DNA of 64,000 nucleotides from Synechococcus sp. PCC 7335 (GCF_000155595.1 NZ_DS989905.1:633040-697039); one strand, 5' to 3'. Positions 36,823-46,207 are shown, counted from the first letter of the stretch. The notes: a model not told the origin generated them from the letters alone. A program made the numbers and translations.

Positions 36823-38286
36823 ATGATCGGAGAAACACATATTTTGCATAGAGAACTCTTTTCAAAGAAGGAAGTTTCAAGAATCCCAAAGAGCACTTTA
36901 AAGTGCGAATTAGTGAGCAAATACAACTTAGCAGTCAGTGAACTTAATGCTGAGTTATCCTGCCTGGAGAGAAAAATTTGCTGGCACCCAGGAACCTCTT
37001 TAGAATTCTGTGGAGTAGTAGGACGCTCTGCCTTACACAAAATTGAAAAGAGGACTAATCTCACTTTCAGTACAGGTATGAGAATAAAATCCTTAAAAAT
37101 AAAAGGTGCAGGTGCATTGACTCATACCGGGGAGACTATTCGTCCTAGTGATGTTCCTCTCTACAATCACAACCCTCACTTAGGATTCTCAGAAGATGGG
37201 AAATTCATCAGAAAGCACACACAGCCTGCACCTACAGGGGCAATAACGTTAGAAAGAGCTGTGTGTGAGTTTGAAACAGCCAAAGCGCTTCTTAAGCATG
37301 ATTGCCCCAGCATTATTCCTATCCAGGTATATCAGTATACTGATGCTTTTTTTCTAAAAGAGAACTGTAAAACAGCTATGCCTATAGGTGTCGTTGTCTC
37401 AGGAGTACCAAGTACCTCTCACTTAAGAGCAGATGCTGTTCTCAGGTATCACTCTCTTAACAAAGAGGAACAAGCAACTATCAATGAGTGGATTATCAGT
37501 CTCAAACAGCATATGAGTCCAGATGAATTTGAATTCGATGACAACTATCCTCGTCTATCTCTCTTATCAGCTCTAAGTAGGTTGTATGGAAAAACAATTC
37601 GTAAGTTCAGCAAAGCTGGATTTTATCGATATTCAGGCTCCTTAGATAATTACAGTTATTGTACAGATATAGGCGAGGTATATCTAATTGATTTAGATTC
37701 CGCTCAAAAACTAAGTCTTTTATCTCCAATCAGAAGAGGTTTGGAAGTCATGAGAGATGCGGCTAGTGGATTAGCCTACTTGGTAACGTTTTTAACAGAT
37801 CCTTCGATATCTACTCATTTCCCATATAAGAAAGTTTTAACTGCGAACCCATTTAAACATTTTCTAGTTGGATACTACAGTGATGTACACAAGAGAAATC
37901 CACTTATCATTGACACATTGGCAAGCATAATCATGAGATATTATAAGAGCCTATCTTTACGTATTGCATCCACATCTTATCGTCAAACATTTTCTCCAGT
38001 AGTACATCATTATGCTGACAATGAAGCAGGTGAAGTAGTTTCTAACTTCAGAGAATTTGTTTCTACTTCGTTTTTAAGGCCCTGGATTAGTAGAAGCGAG
38101 ACGTTCTCAATTATAATGCCAGTCTGTTGGCTACTATACCAAGAGAGCGAGGAGCTTATGGCATCATCTTCTAATATGATTTTGAGTGAAGATGAAATAT
38201 TTAGTCGTATAGCTGATTATCACTCTCAAGAGCTCTCCGAAAAGGTAAGAAGTGATATTTTGGATGCGTTTTCCAGAATGCAATAG
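36823..38286 (+). CDS. Kinase-fold/SelO-like protein, function unknown
   Basis: This 487-residue protein does not fit a family I can name with confidence. Residues about 86-190 contain KIKGAGAL...RPSDVPLYNHNP...TGAITLERAVCEFETAKALL. The spacing recalls SelO/YdiU pseudokinases, which have a Gly-rich patch, a late Lys/Arg and a helix Glu. GFYRYSGSLDNYSYCTDIGEVYLIDLDSAQKL at about 265-296 looks like a kinase catalytic loop plus metal site, with DLD in place of DFG. Such folds phosphorylate or AMPylate proteins, or act as pseudoenzymes. ATG 36823 is one option; no strong ribosome-binding site is seen. The 800 bases downstream hold no gene before the methyltransferase. Confidence 0.55.
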   Translation: MIGETHILHRELFSKKEVSRIPKSTLKCELVSKYNLAVSELNAELSCLERKICWHPGTSLEFCGVVGRSALHKIEKRTNLTFSTGMRIKSLKIKGAGALTHTGETIRPSDVPLYNHNPHLGFSEDGKFIRKHTQPAPTGAITLERAVCEFETAKALLKHDCPSIIPIQVYQYTDAFFLKENCKTAMPIGVVVSGVPSTSHLRADAVLRYHSLNKEEQATINEWIISLKQHMSPDEFEFDDNYPRLSLLSALSRLYGKTIRKFSKAGFYRYSGSLDNYSYCTDIGEVYLIDLDSAQKLSLLSPIRRGLEVMRDAASGLAYLVTFLTDPSISTHFPYKKVLTANPFKHFLVGYYSDVHKRNPLIIDTLASIIMRYYKSLSLRIASTSYRQTFSPVVHHYADNEAGEVVSNFREFVSTSFLRPWISRSETFSIIMPVCWLLYQESEELMASSSNMILSEDEIFSRIADYHSQELSEKVRSDILDAFSRMQ

Positions 38287-39086
38287 GTCTCTACATTATA
38301 AAGTGAGGATACTATTAACAACCGATGGAAAGTTATCACATGTTATGTCGTCATTAAGTATAGGGACAATGAAAAGATACTCAGGCTAATGTATACATAG
38401 GGCAGAAGTGTTTCGTATATCAAGTTAATGTCCCAGACTAGACTTTGGCAACGTCAATTAGATAATATTGCATTTACCTACCCTGGGATTTTCCATGAAA
38501 ACAGATAATTTTCTTCATATAAGTAGAGAGAAGAAATGTTTTTCATATGAAACACAAGATATAAATTCCTGATTTTGCTTATTTTAGCTATCCTTCAACA
38601 GGATGAAACTCCACTTCCTCTTTTAAGTAATAATTGTCAAATGAGTGACATAGGCTATCTTAGAATGATTCAAAATTAGGGCTTACGCTATGTGTTGAAC
38701 TTCAGCTATTAATGACATGAGATAGTGTGGCTAATCATTAATATACAAGTAAGTGATTAAGAGAGCTCTCGGACCAATGCTGTTATCCTTCACTTTCAAG
38801 GGTGTACTATTGACATATCTGTAATCAACACATACGCCTCCTACTAGTGTAGTGTTTGAGATAATGTTGGACTAGTCTTAAAAGACTGCCATTTTCAGTT
38901 TGTCTGTAAGCACAAGACCTCTTTACTTGGAGCCGTATTAGCTTTCTATATAGCCAGTATTCAAAGCAGAACCAAAAACTATGAGCTATGGATGACTGGT
39001 AACAGTCGTCGTGACTTATAAGACTGTTTGGTCATGTATGCCTATGGAACCGACTTTCAGAACTTTAGAAAATAATATCTGTCTAA
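38287..39086. other. 800-bp non-coding spacer
   Basis: No supported gene is seen on either strand. It is AT-rich, and one tiny frame at 38429 (27 codons) has no ribosome-binding site and no similarity that I recognise. The unusual length of this spacer, in a region otherwise dense with genes, suggests decayed sequence or an unseen RNA. Confidence 0.4.
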
Positions 39087-39908
39087 ATGTCACTAATCCA
39101 AAATACACTCAAAACATCTGATTTCAGCGCCACAGATTATCATAGGTTTATCGGTCGATGGAGTCAGATGATTGCTCATGAGTTTGTCACTTGGTTATCA
39201 GTTAGTCCTAATAGCCGATGGCTGGATGTAGGATGTGGAACTGGTGCATTGACCGCAGAAATTGTTGCTGAATCTAAACCTCAGATTGTTTATGGTATCG
39301 ATCCATCTGCTGAACGAATCAACTATGCAAATGAATCATTGCCCTTTGTTAAGTTTGTGGTGGGCTGTGCAGAAGATATTCCTCTTAATTGGATTAATTT
39401 CGATGCTACAGTATCCGGGTTAGCCCTTAATCTTGTATCAGACCCTACGCTAGCCTTGTCTAATATGATTAGGACGACTCGCCATATGGGTGTTGTTGCA
39501 GCATATTGCTGGGACTTTGGTCAAGGACTGCAAATGTTACGTTACCTATGGAATAGTGTTGAAAGTATGGATTCAGCTGCGATGGAGTTGGATCCTGTAA
39601 AGCGCTATCCATTGGCCTGTCCTAAGCAATTGAAAGCATTATTTGAATCAGTAGATCTTCGTCATATTGAAATATGTGCAATTGAAGTACCTACTCTATT
39701 CTATGATTTTGAGGACTATTGGTCTCCTTTTATTAGGGGACCTGGGACAACCCAACGATATGTACAAAGCTTGACGGAGAAAAATCGTCTAATACTACGC
39801 AATCGTCTTAAGGAAAGTCTTCCAATTCAATCAGATGGTAAAATCCATCTTGCTGCCAAAGCTTGGGCAATTAAAGGAATTTGCTGTAAAACCCGTGAAA
39901 TTTTCTAA
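39087..39908 (+). CDS. Class I SAM-dependent methyltransferase
   Basis: The 273-residue protein has motif I WLDVGCGTGALTAEI at about residues 45-59, followed by an acidic loop (VYGIDPSAERI) and FDATVSGLALNLV, as in Rossmann-fold methyltransferases of the UbiE/Methyltransf_11 type. It should transfer a methyl group from S-adenosylmethionine to a small molecule. The C-terminal half (DFEDYWSPFIRGPGTTQRYVQSL) is like that of many uncharacterised bacterial members. ATG 39087 is not preceded by a strong ribosome-binding site (AATAATATCTGTCTAA). It stands alone; an IS6-type element begins about 300 bases downstream. Confidence 0.8.
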   Translation: MSLIQNTLKTSDFSATDYHRFIGRWSQMIAHEFVTWLSVSPNSRWLDVGCGTGALTAEIVAESKPQIVYGIDPSAERINYANESLPFVKFVVGCAEDIPLNWINFDATVSGLALNLVSDPTLALSNMIRTTRHMGVVAAYCWDFGQGLQMLRYLWNSVESMDSAAMELDPVKRYPLACPKQLKALFESVDLRHIEICAIEVPTLFYDFEDYWSPFIRGPGTTQRYVQSLTEKNRLILRNRLKESLPIQSDGKIHLAAKAWAIKGICCKTREIF

Positions 39909-40211
39909 GTTTTACACAATGACTGAGGTGAATCTCTGTTCAATAACCGTGTAAGCAATCGTCTGGATAGAAGAGTAAATATCATTCGGGAAAGTACAGT
40001 CGCACCAGGCCGACTTATGTAACGTTTTTCTGCTCGTGGTGAGTTAAGAAAGACGATCACTGAGTTATTCACGGCCACAGTATGGAACTATTAACTGCTT
40101 AGCACAGTAGGCCAACCTGCTCTCCAAAAAATCGTTCCTCTAAAAGGAGATAGTAATTCCTGATCTCATGCGGTACACATAAACCTTTGTTTCAATCTGC
40201 TGCACTCGATC

Positions 40212-41190
40212 CGAAAGTGTCAGCTCTGAGTAGCCAAAATGTAGCATTAGCCATCGGCTGATAGGCTAGGTGCGATCATCTCGTTCCACCGCCTCCTGAT
40301 GGATTGCCCCCACTGCCACTCGCCCCATGTTTCATCTTTACAGCGTAAAACCAGCCTGGGTTACGAGATGTTTCGTTGTAAGCGGTGTGGCCGTACTTTC
40401 AACAAGCGCACGGCCACACCGTTCAATTTTATTGAAGTCCCCACCGACATTATCTTTCAGGTGTTGCTTTGCCGCGTGCGATACAAGCTCAGCTATCGCG
40501 ATGTGGCCGAGTTCTTTCTGCTGCGGGGCTTCCAGTTCACTCACGAAACCGTGAGGTTTTGGGACGAACGATTTCTACCCCATTTCACCGAACAAATTAG
40601 GAAGAAACGGAAAGGCAAAGTCGGCAAAGTATGGTTGATCGACGAAACGTTCATTCGAGTAAAGGGTGAGTGGTGCTATCTCTATCGCGGCATTGATGAA
40701 GATGGCAATTTGGTCGATGCCCGCCTCAGTAAGACCCGAGATATGGCTGGAACTAAAGCCTTCTTTGCTCAAGCCATTGGGCTTCATGATGATGCGCCAG
40801 AGAAGGTGGCCACCGATGGCTTGGCTTCCTACCCTCGGGCAATTAAAGAAGAACTTGGCGAGGCAGTTGAGCATGAGGTGCGGCCTTGCACTGCTAACCC
40901 AGTTGAACAAAGTCATCGGCGAATCAAGCACCGCTATTATCCTACCCTGGGATTCGGTGAGTTCGATGCGGCACAGAGATTCTGTCGAGCGGTCGATGAA
41001 GTAGGCAATTTTTTGAGGCCGCGATTACGTATGGGAGAATCCGTGTCTTTAGCTGAGCGCAGGGAGCGGTTCGTAAAAGGCGTTAAAGAATTGAAAGCAT
41101 TATTCCAGGCGGCTTAAGCCAGATGCAAGCGGGGGGTGATCGCATTAAGAAGCTTCGGCTCGATTTGGCGACTGAGATTTGACAGTTTCG
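40212..41190 (+). mobile_element. IS6-family element (about 979 bp), apparently intact
   Basis: Imperfect 26-28-base inverted ends run CGAAAGTGTCAGCTCTGAG... on the left and CGAAACTGTCAAATCTCAG... (minus strand) on the right, with about five mismatches. They enclose one full transposase gene. No clear target duplication flanks them. The ends and the protein differ strongly from the IS6-type copies at 29-30 kb. Confidence 0.65.
40299..41117 (+). CDS. IS6-family transposase with N-terminal zinc ribbon
   Basis: This 272-residue transposase begins with a zinc ribbon MDCPHCHS...FRCKRCGRTFNKRT (two CxxC pairs). The core follows: YRDVAEFFLLRGFQFTHETVRFWDERF, IDETFIRVKGEWCYLYRGIDEDG (first Asp), VATDGLASYPRAI (second Asp) and NPVEQSHRRIKHRYYPTLGF (Glu). 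All DDE residues are present and the frame is open, so the enzyme may be active. Length and layout match IS6/IS240-like proteins of cyanobacteria and archaea. Confidence 0.88.
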   Translation: MDCPHCHSPHVSSLQRKTSLGYEMFRCKRCGRTFNKRTATPFNFIEVPTDIIFQVLLCRVRYKLSYRDVAEFFLLRGFQFTHETVRFWDERFLPHFTEQIRKKRKGKVGKVWLIDETFIRVKGEWCYLYRGIDEDGNLVDARLSKTRDMAGTKAFFAQAIGLHDDAPEKVATDGLASYPRAIKEELGEAVEHEVRPCTANPVEQSHRRIKHRYYPTLGFGEFDAAQRFCRAVDEVGNFLRPRLRMGESVSLAERRERFVKGVKELKALFQAA

Positions 41191-41331
41191 CATAGAAAAC
41201 ATCGCAATGCTTAGGCTAACAGCACTGAGAATAAACGATTGCGTAGTAGCAGAAGATCTTACTATCATCAGAGCTATTCTTTCTTAGAACAAAGAGAAAC
41301 AGGTCAATATTGGAAGTCTGGTAAGACGGCA

Positions 41332-41718
41332 CTAGGGTCTACTGAGAAAGAGTGCTGACGGTAGAGCGATTAGACTCCAGCAGATGCCCGCTACGGCGAC
41401 AAATAGTAGAGACTCTTGGACGGTTGGTAAAGCTGATGAGGTGGCCCACATCTGTAGCAATATATGAGAAATGACTCCCATCCCAAAAGCGGTGAGTAGT
41501 CCGCGCACCCACTGCCTTCTCTTGAATACGATAAGTGGCCATACTGCCATCAGTGCGATGAATATAGCTACCATGACAGTAGAAGACAAGTAAGTGGTGA
41601 GAGCGCTTTGCAAGCTTCCAATCTCATAATCCATTGAGACGATGACGCCTGCTGTCAGCATCGAGAGTAGACAGAACCAACCAAACCCAAGGTTGCGCCA
41701 GATAGAAGTTGAGGACAT
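41332..41718 (-). CDS. Four-helix membrane protein, unknown
   Basis: With ATG 41718, which follows GGAGAAAG at good distance, the protein has 128 residues; an upstream ATG at 41739 lacks a site. Four hydrophobic segments are seen: FGWFCLLSMLTAGVIVSM, LSSTVMVAIFIALMAVWPLIVF, LLTAFGMGVISHILLQMWA and SLLFVAVAGICWSLIALPSALFL. This fits a small integral membrane protein. No family is recognised. It is followed on the same strand side by nothing close, and the gene upstream (glyoxalase-like) is on the same strand about 160 bases away. Confidence 0.65.
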   Translation of the reverse strand: MSSTSIWRNLGFGWFCLLSMLTAGVIVSMDYEIGSLQSALTTYLSSTVMVAIFIALMAVWPLIVFKRRQWVRGLLTAFGMGVISHILLQMWATSSALPTVQESLLFVAVAGICWSLIALPSALFLSRP

Positions 41719-41879
41719 CGGTCTTTCTCCAATCATCATGGCCGTATTGTATGTGAGCTATCTGCGTTGATGCTGGTCTAGCAGCCATTTTTAATCTAGG
41801 CAAAGCAACTGTCACACGCTAAAGCCATTATCCTGAACCATTGTTTTACGCCTTAGGAAAACGAGAGTAGAGGCGATCT

Positions 41880-42224
41880 CTACTGATGTGTATCGTCAAT
41901 CAACTGTCCAATGCGTAATCGATTGCCATCAGGATCGCTCAGATGCACTTCTCGTGCCCATGGTTGTTCCTTAACTTCAGTGCTAAACTCGGCAGCGATC
42001 TCATCAATATTGTTGACGTATAGATATACGAGCGTGTCGGGTTGAGCATCGCCTTCATGTTCAGATAGATGAAGCGCATTTAGGCCACGGCGAAGCAGCA
42101 AATATAACGGGAACTGCGGAGAAAATTGGTGTTCTCCTTCGATGATAAACCCAAGCCGAGCGTACCACTTTGCAGTTTCACGGGCATCCGCAACGCGAAA
42201 GATGGGGATAAGTTCTTCAGTCAT
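41880..42224 (-). CDS. Glyoxalase/bleomycin-resistance fold protein
   Basis: This 114-residue protein starts MTEELIPIFRVADARETAKWYARLGF and ends REVHLSDPDGNRLRIGQ, the two signature strands of the VOC superfamily. These proteins form paired beta-alpha-beta-beta-beta modules that bind a metal or sequester hydrophobic drugs. Length and sequence are those of the short bleomycin-resistance-like group. The substrate is unknown. It is probably a monocistronic gene. Confidence 0.85.
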   Translation of the reverse strand: MTEELIPIFRVADARETAKWYARLGFIIEGEHQFSPQFPLYLLLRRGLNALHLSEHEGDAQPDTLVYLYVNNIDEIAAEFSTEVKEQPWAREVHLSDPDGNRLRIGQLIDDTHQ

Positions 42225-42375
42225 AAAGATAGCGCTCTATCAGACAGTGGATGTTGAAGTCACTTGCTTAAGTATATGGTTAGCAGCAATTAAAGCGATG
42301 AGCTTGCCCTTGCCTATTTGCGGCCCCGGCCACCACTCAAAGTCGGCTACTGTATATAGCTAGAGAAACTTGACT

Positions 42376-43344
42376 ATGCTTGCTCTAATTATCGTTGCAA
42401 TCTCACTGCTTACAGGAATCCTCTATCAAGTCGTGAGTACAGCCATAGATCAACGCAGATATCCTCCACAAGGCGAGCTGATAGATATCGGAGGATTCCG
42501 TCTACACCTCAACTGTATGGGACAGGGAACACCAACGGTTGTTATGGATGCAGGAGGATGTGCGCCCTCAATTGCATGGGGCTTAGTTCCTTCTGAAATT
42601 GCTAAATTTGCCCGTGTTTGCATCTATGATCGCGCAGGGTTCGGTTGGAGTGAACCAAATTTCAGCGCAGCTCGAACCAGCCAGCAGAGCGCTGATGAAT
42701 TACATCTACTTCTGAGCAAAGCTGAGATTGAGCCTCCATACATTTTAGTAGGCCACTCACTGGGTGGAGTCAATATGCGGCTGTATGCGAGCCAGCATCT
42801 AGAAGATATAGCCGGATTAGTGTTAGTCGATTCTTCCCATGAAAATCAGATGACATCCGAAATGGAGCGGCGCATAAAAATGACGTCTTGGCTGTATCAG
42901 GGTTTTAGGATAGTCAGTCAATTTGGACTGCTGCGCCTAATTGGGGAAATGAATCTGCTACCCGTTCTCAAGGAGATTAAGCAAGAGACGCAAAATTACC
43001 CATTGGCAGTACAGAGCTTATTCGACACCTTTAAGTCTTTCTGCTACCGTCCTGACTATTGGGCAGCGGCATCGAGTGAACTTGCGAATATCAAAGAAAG
43101 CCTAGAGGGAATTCGATCTGTTTCGTCGCTGGGTAGCTTACCTTTGATTGTGTTGAGTCAAGGTTCCAAAGATTCAACGGTGAGTGCTGAAAGAGTAGAG
43201 AGATGGGCAGCACTTCAGTTAGATCTGACCAATTTATCATCGTGTAGCCAGCATGTTATTGCAGAAGATAGCGGGCATCTTATCCCGCTCGATCAGCCTG
43301 AGTTAATTGTCAGTGCAGTTCGACAGTTGACTGACAGGGCTTAG
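42376..43344 (+). CDS. Alpha/beta hydrolase with N-terminal membrane anchor
   Basis: ATG 42376 is preferred over an in-frame TTG six bases earlier. The first 20 residues (MLALIIVAISLLTGILYQVV) form a membrane anchor or uncleaved signal. The catalytic domain has an oxyanion region near VVMDAGGC, the nucleophile elbow VGHSLGG (Ser at about residue 128), an acid loop near VLSQGSKDSTV and the His in DSGHLIPLDQPEL. It belongs to the general esterase/haloalkane dehalogenase-like alpha/beta hydrolases. The substrate is unknown, and it has no obvious operon partner. Confidence 0.85.
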   Translation: MLALIIVAISLLTGILYQVVSTAIDQRRYPPQGELIDIGGFRLHLNCMGQGTPTVVMDAGGCAPSIAWGLVPSEIAKFARVCIYDRAGFGWSEPNFSAARTSQQSADELHLLLSKAEIEPPYILVGHSLGGVNMRLYASQHLEDIAGLVLVDSSHENQMTSEMERRIKMTSWLYQGFRIVSQFGLLRLIGEMNLLPVLKEIKQETQNYPLAVQSLFDTFKSFCYRPDYWAAASSELANIKESLEGIRSVSSLGSLPLIVLSQGSKDSTVSAERVERWAALQLDLTNLSSCSQHVIAEDSGHLIPLDQPELIVSAVRQLTDRA

Positions 43345-43393
43345 TTTAGTGCGAGGCATGGCACCACGAGCACGCCTTAAAATCTCTAAGACG

Positions 43394-43511
43394 ATACTGT
43401 TGGCGAACTCCGTTCAAGCGGCTAAAACCTAGTAAATTCGTGGTAGTCTCCTTTCCTAAGTCAACAAAAACTCATGGGTCCAGCCATCGATATTTAGTTC
43501 GCCAACAGTAT
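43394..43511. mobile_element. 118-bp MITE-like element with 16-bp perfect inverted ends
   Basis: The ends are ATACTGTTGGCGAACT (43394-43409) and its exact reverse complement (43496-43511). They are flanked by an 11-bp direct repeat, (T/C)CTCTAAGACG, at 43383-43393 and 43512-43522, with one mismatch. It has no coding capacity. Target duplications of 10-12 bp are known in the IS231-like part of the IS4 family, a possible source of the mobilising transposase. Confidence 0.8.
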
Positions 43512-43700
43512 CCTCTAAGACGTTTTGAGAAAGGAGTTTTGAGACGCGCAATGAGACATATTTCCCGAGAGTATAGAAAGGTCTAGATAATGAGGCTATG
43601 CGAGGATATTTGTGTTTAGGGCTAAAAAACTGTCGTTCTCTTCTTAAACCGGGATACCTAGATAACATGCTACTAAGCGAACGTGTTCTAGGAGCTGATC

Positions 43701-44237
43701 ATGACTCTGACGAGGGAGGCAACTTACGATGACATACCTGTCATTGCACAAGTTCACGTAGACACCTGGAGAGACACATATTCAGGCATCATTCCAGATG
43801 AGGTGCTGGCCGATTTATCCTACGAGAAACGAGAGAATTCATGGCAAAGAGTCTTTGCTCAGGCGGCTGACTCAAACGGATTTACCTACGTTTCAGAGGA
43901 TGAAAACGGCCAAGTCGTTGGATTTATAGATGGTGGTAGAGAGCGCACAGATGACCGACTTTACCGAGGTGAAATCAACGCTATCTACATTCTGAGCAGT
44001 CATCAACACCAAGGGATTGGCCGCGAACTGGTTCGACTGGCAGTAAAAAAACTGTGGCAGATGGATATTCAGTCCATGTTGGTCTGGGTGCTAGAAGATA
44101 ATCCTGCTTGCAAATTCTACGAAGCGTTAGGAGGGCAGATCGTACGGAGTAAAAGTATTGAGATGAGAGGTAGCACTCTCATTGAGTATGCCTACGGGTG
44201 GACTGATACATCACTCCTATTGAGACCTGTTGATTGA
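43701..44237 (+). CDS. GNAT-family N-acetyltransferase
   Basis: This 178-residue protein has the acetyl-CoA binding motif A as INAIYILSSHQHQGIGRELVRLAV (HQGIGRE at about residue 107). It also has a typical N-terminal TREATYDDIPVIAQVHVDTWRDTYSGIIPDEVLADLS stretch and a C-terminal NPACKFYEALGGQIV strand. It resembles the large set of uncharacterised bacterial GNATs that act on small amines or protein N-termini. ATG 43701 is preceded by AGGAGCTGATC, a good ribosome-binding site. It lies after a MITE-like element and stands alone. Confidence 0.88.
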   Translation: MTLTREATYDDIPVIAQVHVDTWRDTYSGIIPDEVLADLSYEKRENSWQRVFAQAADSNGFTYVSEDENGQVVGFIDGGRERTDDRLYRGEINAIYILSSHQHQGIGRELVRLAVKKLWQMDIQSMLVWVLEDNPACKFYEALGGQIVRSKSIEMRGSTLIEYAYGWTDTSLLLRPVD

Positions 44238-44405
44238 TTGACAAAGAGCTACTACACAAAGGTTATTTACACTGCACGCAGCCAGGCCAACTGTCTATAA
44301 CCTCTGCCATAGTGCTTGTTGGACAGTACTAAAAACCTTTCCTCAATTGTTACAGGAAAGTAGAACGGTATATCAAGGATCTCAGCCCTCTTCTACCAAA
44401 GGGGT

Positions 44406-45020
44406 TCAACTGGTACAGTCCCTACGGGTGCTTAGCGTGCGTTTCTGTTCCGATGCTACTGATAGCCCAATAGGAAGGCAACCACCGGACTTTTCAAGCT
44501 GCTGCCATGCCCACTTAATTTCTGAGCGGGTGACACACCGTGCTTCTGAAGCTCGTTGAGATAAGAATCTATCGACCAGAGAAAAGCGCTGCTGCCACTG
44601 GTCTAGTTCGCTGAGCTGCTCCGCCAGAAGCAGTACATCGTTACCCCACAGTTCTACGAGATCGATAACGCCTTCACCAGGCTCCATAAAAGCGCCATGG
44701 AAAAGTTCGCGTGCGGCCCAAGGCAGAAGTTCTATCTCTACACAGTGCTGGACACCATGATGTTTGACAAGGAGTGGAGAGCTTTGCAAGCTAACTGCGA
44801 AAGCCTGACAGCTCATGTTTGTCGTTCTATCTGTTGTTTCTGTAAGTTGTAGTTTGTCCCCAAAACCGATGATGATGACAACTCGACTTTTGACAACTTC
44901 GAGGCGGTGGACGACTTGTGCGGTCATTTCAGAGTAACCACTGTAGGAACAGACCCGGTCTTTCAGGCCATTGCCAGGACGTCCTTCAGCATATTCCCAA
45001 AGTTTTGGCTGAGCATTCAT
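44406..45020 (-). pseudogene. AraC-family regulator (DUF6597-type sensor domain), DNA-binding part lost
   Basis: Residues about 35-160 (HRLEVVKSRVVIIIGFGDKL...VEIELLPWAARELFHGAF...LVELWGNDVLLLAEQLSE) match the N-terminal sensor domain of DUF6597/AraC-like regulators. The expected continuation is a WAWQQL...CLPIG linker followed by two helix-turn-helix units. Here the frame changes after CLPIGL and stops within 20 codons, and no helix-turn-helix sequence was found in the other frames just downstream. It is likely a decayed gene. Confidence 0.65.
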
Positions 45021-45348
45021 ACCTTTCTGCATTCCCAGACATTTTGGCTCTTCCCGGTCTAGCTATTAGACACTATTTATCAGCTAAAACACAACACGCT
45101 AACAGTCCCAAAATCCCTAAGTAATGGGCCTAGGTCTTCTACGACTGCTATAGGCAGTACGGAAAAGCTCAGAGTATAGAAGCTATAGAAATTACGGTAC
45201 TTTCTGGAGATGCTGCCTACCGGAGCCGTTCGAGGATACAGCCTTCCTGTGATGAACACTGTATGTGGCATTTGCTTGATACCCGTAGGTTAGTAGTAGA
45301 TGCTGATTCGCTTCTTTTCGTCTTAAACGAGCTAAGTAATTGACTGAC

Positions 45349-45379
45349 TTGACTTAGAGCGCACTCTAAGAATTATGGT
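45349..45379 (+). promoter_or_regulatory. MerR-type promoter with 19-bp spacer and dyad operator
   Basis: TTGACT (45349-45354) and TATGGT (45374-45379) are separated by exactly 19 bases, the over-long spacer typical of promoters activated by MerR regulators. Inside is the perfect dyad CTTAGAG-CGCA-CTCTAAG (45353-45370). The -10 box lies only six bases before the ATG of the regulator gene, so the transcript would start at or next to that ATG. Confidence 0.8.
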
Positions 45380-45385
45380 GTTTGC

Positions 45386-45772
45386 ATGGTTACAGAATTA
45401 TCGATTCAAGAAGTTGCAACGATCACTCAACTAAGCGCTCATACTCTTCGCTACTACGAGCGAATTGGACTGCTCGATCCAGTGGGTCGAGCGTCGAGCG
45501 GACACCGCCGATATTCAAAACAGGATATTGGTTGGATTGAATTCGTCACTCGATTGCGAGCGACAGGCATGTCAATTCGAGATATGCAGCAGTTTGCCGA
45601 ACTACGACGGCAGGGAGATCGTACGTTTGCTCAGCGGCGTCATCTACTAGAGGCGCACCAACAGCAGATAGCTCAGCAGATAGCAGCGCTTGAGCAAAAC
45701 GCAGACGTTTTAGCTGAGAAGATTCAACACTACAAACAATTAGAGGAGGAACAGGATGTCAGTAGTCGATGA
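45386..45772 (+). CDS. MerR-family transcriptional regulator (AdhR/NmlR-like)
   Basis: This 128-residue protein has the MerR winged helix: [25 protein letters not shown]...[37 protein letters not shown] dimerising coiled coil follows. No metal-binding Cys cluster is present. It resembles the group that includes AdhR and NmlR, which respond to aldehydes or other electrophiles and bind CTTAGAG-type dyads; that link is inference. It autoregulates, most likely, through the dyad promoter directly upstream. The frame overlaps the next gene by 17 bases. No Shine-Dalgarno sequence precedes ATG 45386, consistent with a leaderless message. Confidence 0.9.
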   Translation: MVTELSIQEVATITQLSAHTLRYYERIGLLDPVGRASSGHRRYSKQDIGWIEFVTRLRATGMSIRDMQQFAELRRQGDRTFAQRRHLLEAHQQQIAQQIAALEQNADVLAEKIQHYKQLEEEQDVSSR

Positions 45773-46199
45773 GAAAGAAAACAGTGATGTTTCACAGAAG
45801 AAGAGTGAACGTTACCGCCGGGGCTGGCAAAAGCTGAAGGAGGTCGATGGCGAAGCTGGTGAGCAGGTGATTGAGAGCCTGAAGGGTGTCGCCCCTGACC
45901 TAGCTCGTTACACTGTTGAGTTTCCCTTCGGAGATATATATAACAGACCAGGACTAGATTTGAAGTCTAGAGAGATTGCTACAGTCGCTGCATTGACGGC
46001 ACTTGGAAATGCTCAACCACAGCTGAAAGTTCATCTTCACGGTGCTTTGAACGTAGGGTGTACTCGTGCAGAAGTGATTGAAGTGATTATTCAGATGGCC
46101 GTCTACGCTGGCTTCCCCGCTGCGCTGAACGGCATCGCTGTGGCGAAGTCGGTTTTTGCAGAAAGAGATGAGATTGCAGATAGAAACAAGAAAGAGTAA
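45756..46199 (+). CDS. Carboxymuconolactone decarboxylase-like protein
   Basis: This 147-residue protein contains [64 protein letters not shown], the core of the CMD family. It lacks the CxxC pair of AhpD-type peroxidase partners, so it is closer to 4-carboxymuconolactone decarboxylase-like proteins of unknown substrate. A strong ribosome-binding site, GAGGAGGAACAGG, precedes ATG 45756, inside the end of the merR gene. The overlap shows operon coupling with the regulator and with the aldo/keto reductase that follows nine bases later. Confidence 0.9.
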   Translation: MSVVDEKENSDVSQKKSERYRRGWQKLKEVDGEAGEQVIESLKGVAPDLARYTVEFPFGDIYNRPGLDLKSREIATVAALTALGNAQPQLKVHLHGALNVGCTRAEVIEVIIQMAVYAGFPAALNGIAVAKSVFAERDEIADRNKKE

Positions 46200-46207
46200 G
46201 GAGAAAA

